Assembly: GCF_900100085.1 (NCBI RefSeq)
Contig: NZ_FNEJ01000010.1
Coordinates: forward strand, 1-64,000
Source: Salipiger marinus
Lineage (GTDB): Bacteria; Pseudomonadota; Alphaproteobacteria; Rhodobacterales; Rhodobacteraceae
Length of the DNA stretch: 64,000 bases
Direction: 5' to 3'
Part shown: one piece after another, positions 62,953 to 64,000 of the stretch
Numbering within the stretch: position 1 is the stretch's first letter
How the letters are laid out: every line of letters starts with the position of its first letter
The notes under the pieces: generated by a model
What the model saw: the letters and a program-made list of their open reading frames with translations, nothing else
What the model was told of the DNA's origin: nothing
The model's database searches: none
Made by a program: the position numbers and the translations under genes

Positions 62953-63552
62953 ATGACCAGCAAGGTTCAATCCCAACTTGGCCGGCGCGCCTTCCTTGCA
63001 GGAAGCGCGGCCCTCGCGGCGACGCCCGCCTTGGCGCAGACGATGGATTCGTCCGGCACCGTGGAACTGGAGCGTGACATCTCCCAGATCACGCGCCGCA
63101 ACATGTCGAGCTTCCGCACGCTCGACTGGCAGCCCTATTTCAGCAACCTGAGCAAGGGCGCCGTGCTTGTCGACATCTCGTCGCGGGCGCTGCATTTCTG
63201 GGAAGAAAACGGCACCTACCATCTTTACCCCTCTTCGGTGCCGCTGAGCGAGGATCTGACCCGCAAGGGCCGCACCCAGATCGTGCTGAAGGATCCGGAG
63301 CCCGACTGGCGTCCGACGCCGTCGATGAAGGAACGCAATCCGGAATGGCCCGATTATGTGCCCCCCGGCCCCGACAACCCGCTGGGCACCCGCGCGCTGC
63401 ATCTGAGCTGGACCTATTACCGGATCCACGGCACGCATGACACGCGCAAGATCGGGCGCCGTTCCTCCAACGGCTGCATCGGGCTTTACAACGAGCATAT
63501 CGAACAGCTCTACGAAATGTCCCAGATCGGCACGCAGGTGTTGCTGATTTGA
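62953..63552 (+). CDS. L,D-transpeptidase (YkuD domain), exported
   Basis: A 199-aa periplasmic enzyme with a Tat-like signal (GRRAFLAGSAALAATPALA). The YkuD domain runs to the end, with VLVDISSRALHFWEENGTYHLYP (partly quoted), the His in YRIHGTHD and the catalytic Cys in SSNGCIGLYNEHI. It makes 3-3 cross-links in peptidoglycan or anchors proteins to it. Start at ATG 62953, directly before the signal; upstream open codons include the promoter. Confidence 0.92.
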   Translation: MTSKVQSQLGRRAFLAGSAALAATPALAQTMDSSGTVELERDISQITRRNMSSFRTLDWQPYFSNLSKGAVLVDISSRALHFWEENGTYHLYPSSVPLSEDLTRKGRTQIVLKDPEPDWRPTPSMKERNPEWPDYVPPGPDNPLGTRALHLSWTYYRIHGTHDTRKIGRRSSNGCIGLYNEHIEQLYEMSQIGTQVLLI

Positions 63553-63700
63553 CAAAGCCGACGGGGCCGTGGCGGCGCGGCCCCGAGTTCGGATTTGCAA
63601 TTTTCACGTTTTGCTGATTAGAACGTGAGACGAGGTAAGTCTTGGGTGCTTGCCGCTTGCAGATTGTCTGAATGCGGCAGGCGAATATCTGGAGAAGAAC

Positions 63701-63892
63701 ATGAAGAAGATCGCTTTCGCCGCCGCTTTCGCAGTTTCCGCAACTTCCGCCATGGCAGGCAACTATGCCAAGGATGACGTGGTCATGGAGCCGGTTGTCG
63801 TCGTCGAAGAAACCGCCGCCTCCTCGTCCTCCGCTGGCATCCTGATCCCGCTGGCCCTGCTGGCCGTCGTGGCAGCTGCCGCAGCCAACTGA
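63701..63892 (+). CDS. Small exported or membrane protein, function unknown
   Basis: A 63-aa protein with a signal peptide (MKKIAFAAAFAVSATSAMAG), a short acidic Val-rich segment, a run of Ser, and a C-terminal hydrophobic helix (GILIPLALLAVVAAAAAN). GGAGAA lies 5 bp before the ATG. Similar tiny proteins are abundant in Rhodobacteraceae and are sometimes wrongly labelled ferrochelatase; none of that enzyme's features are present. It has its own terminator, so it is probably a highly expressed single gene. Confidence 0.75.
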   Translation: MKKIAFAAAFAVSATSAMAGNYAKDDVVMEPVVVVEETAASSSSAGILIPLALLAVVAAAAAN

Positions 63893-63916
63893 TCCAAGGA
63901 TCAGCTTGCATAAATG

Positions 63917-63946
63917 GGAGCGGCGCTTCGGCACCGCTCCTTTTTT
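63917..63946. terminator. Intrinsic terminator of the small protein gene
   Basis: GGAGCGG and CCGCTCC form the outer stem, an inner GC and GC pair closes a TTCG tetraloop, and six T follow on the plus strand. It may also serve the convergent gene that ends at 63957. Confidence 0.92.
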
Positions 63947-63956
63947 ATGTCCGGGG

Positions 63957-64000
63957 TCAGTCCAGCCAGCCGTGCAGGTTGCTTTCGATCACCGAAGACA
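63957..64000 (-). CDS. C-terminal end of an unidentified gene (partial)
   Basis: The minus strand ends with an open frame SSVIESNLHGWLD followed by TGA (63957-63959). The position directly behind a shared terminator supports a real, convergent gene. Too little is visible to name it. Confidence 0.4.
   Translation of the reverse strand, partial: SSVIESNLHGWLD

Noticed and set aside
1-64000. tRNA, rRNA or CRISPR loci
   Set aside because: No cloverleaf-like sequence, rRNA signature or regularly spaced repeat was recognised on either strand by eye.

Overview
The window is high-GC alphaproteobacterial DNA, almost certainly a Rhodobacterales (Rhodobacteraceae) chromosome. Three things point there: an alphaproteobacterial (fla2-like) flagellar cluster with CtrA-like promoter motifs; the run secB, dnaQ/coaE/aroE/maf, rho/mnmE/mnmG/rsmG/parA/parB, which in alphaproteobacteria flanks the replication origin; and YjbH/YjbF exopolysaccharide genes with an HWE-family histidine kinase. 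I cannot name the genus.

Layout. 1-1,756: the tail of an IS5-like transposase gene and a decayed IS3-family element (202-1497). 1,757-15,935 (minus strand): flagellar genes read motB, flgE, flgK, flgL, flgI, motA, an uncharacterised 737-aa repeat protein, a lytic transglycosylase, flhA, fliR, flhB and a FliJ-like coiled coil. 16,143-20,927: an exopolysaccharide module (YjbH, YjbF, a priming sugar transferase, a Wza-like export lipoprotein). 20,967-25,547: cytochrome c, idi, an Smr protein, mltA, a Tim44-domain protein, fxsA and secB. 25,555-28,256 (minus): the tightly overlapping maf-aroE-coaE-dnaQ operon.

28,256-28,778 is a 520-bp gene-free interval with two perfect and one near-perfect DnaA boxes, six GANTC sites and an A+T-rich tract. 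It is very probably oriC. To its right, on the plus strand, come rho, mnmE, mnmG, rsmG, parA and parB, with two perfect 16-bp parS sites at the 5' ends of mnmG and rsmG. The window therefore carries the origin and the chromosome segregation locus together, and genes on both sides run away from the origin.

35,609-46,127: hemW, rdgB and rph (minus), hrcA-grpE (plus), an HWE histidine kinase and mutS (minus), and the malic enzyme maeB (plus). 46,193-48,929: a PfkB kinase, then a 640-bp gene-free interval before the convergent argG. That interval holds what looks like an undescribed structured RNA of about 185 nt: three hairpins followed by a strong intrinsic terminator. 49,056-56,599: a membrane protein, ilvA, a divergent Hpt / receiver-phosphatase pair, a NUDIX protein, hslO, a CoA-pyrophosphatase-like NUDIX protein, a CCA-adding-type enzyme and a LysE exporter. 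56,638-61,581: two adjacent ABC exporter half-transporters and an RNA m5U methyltransferase. 61,668-64,000: envelope genes (two L,D-transpeptidases around a CAP-domain lipoprotein), a small secreted or membrane protein, and the end of an unidentified gene.

I saw no rRNA, tRNA or CRISPR array. The palindrome GGATCC occurs about 80 times by hand count, roughly four times what base composition predicts.
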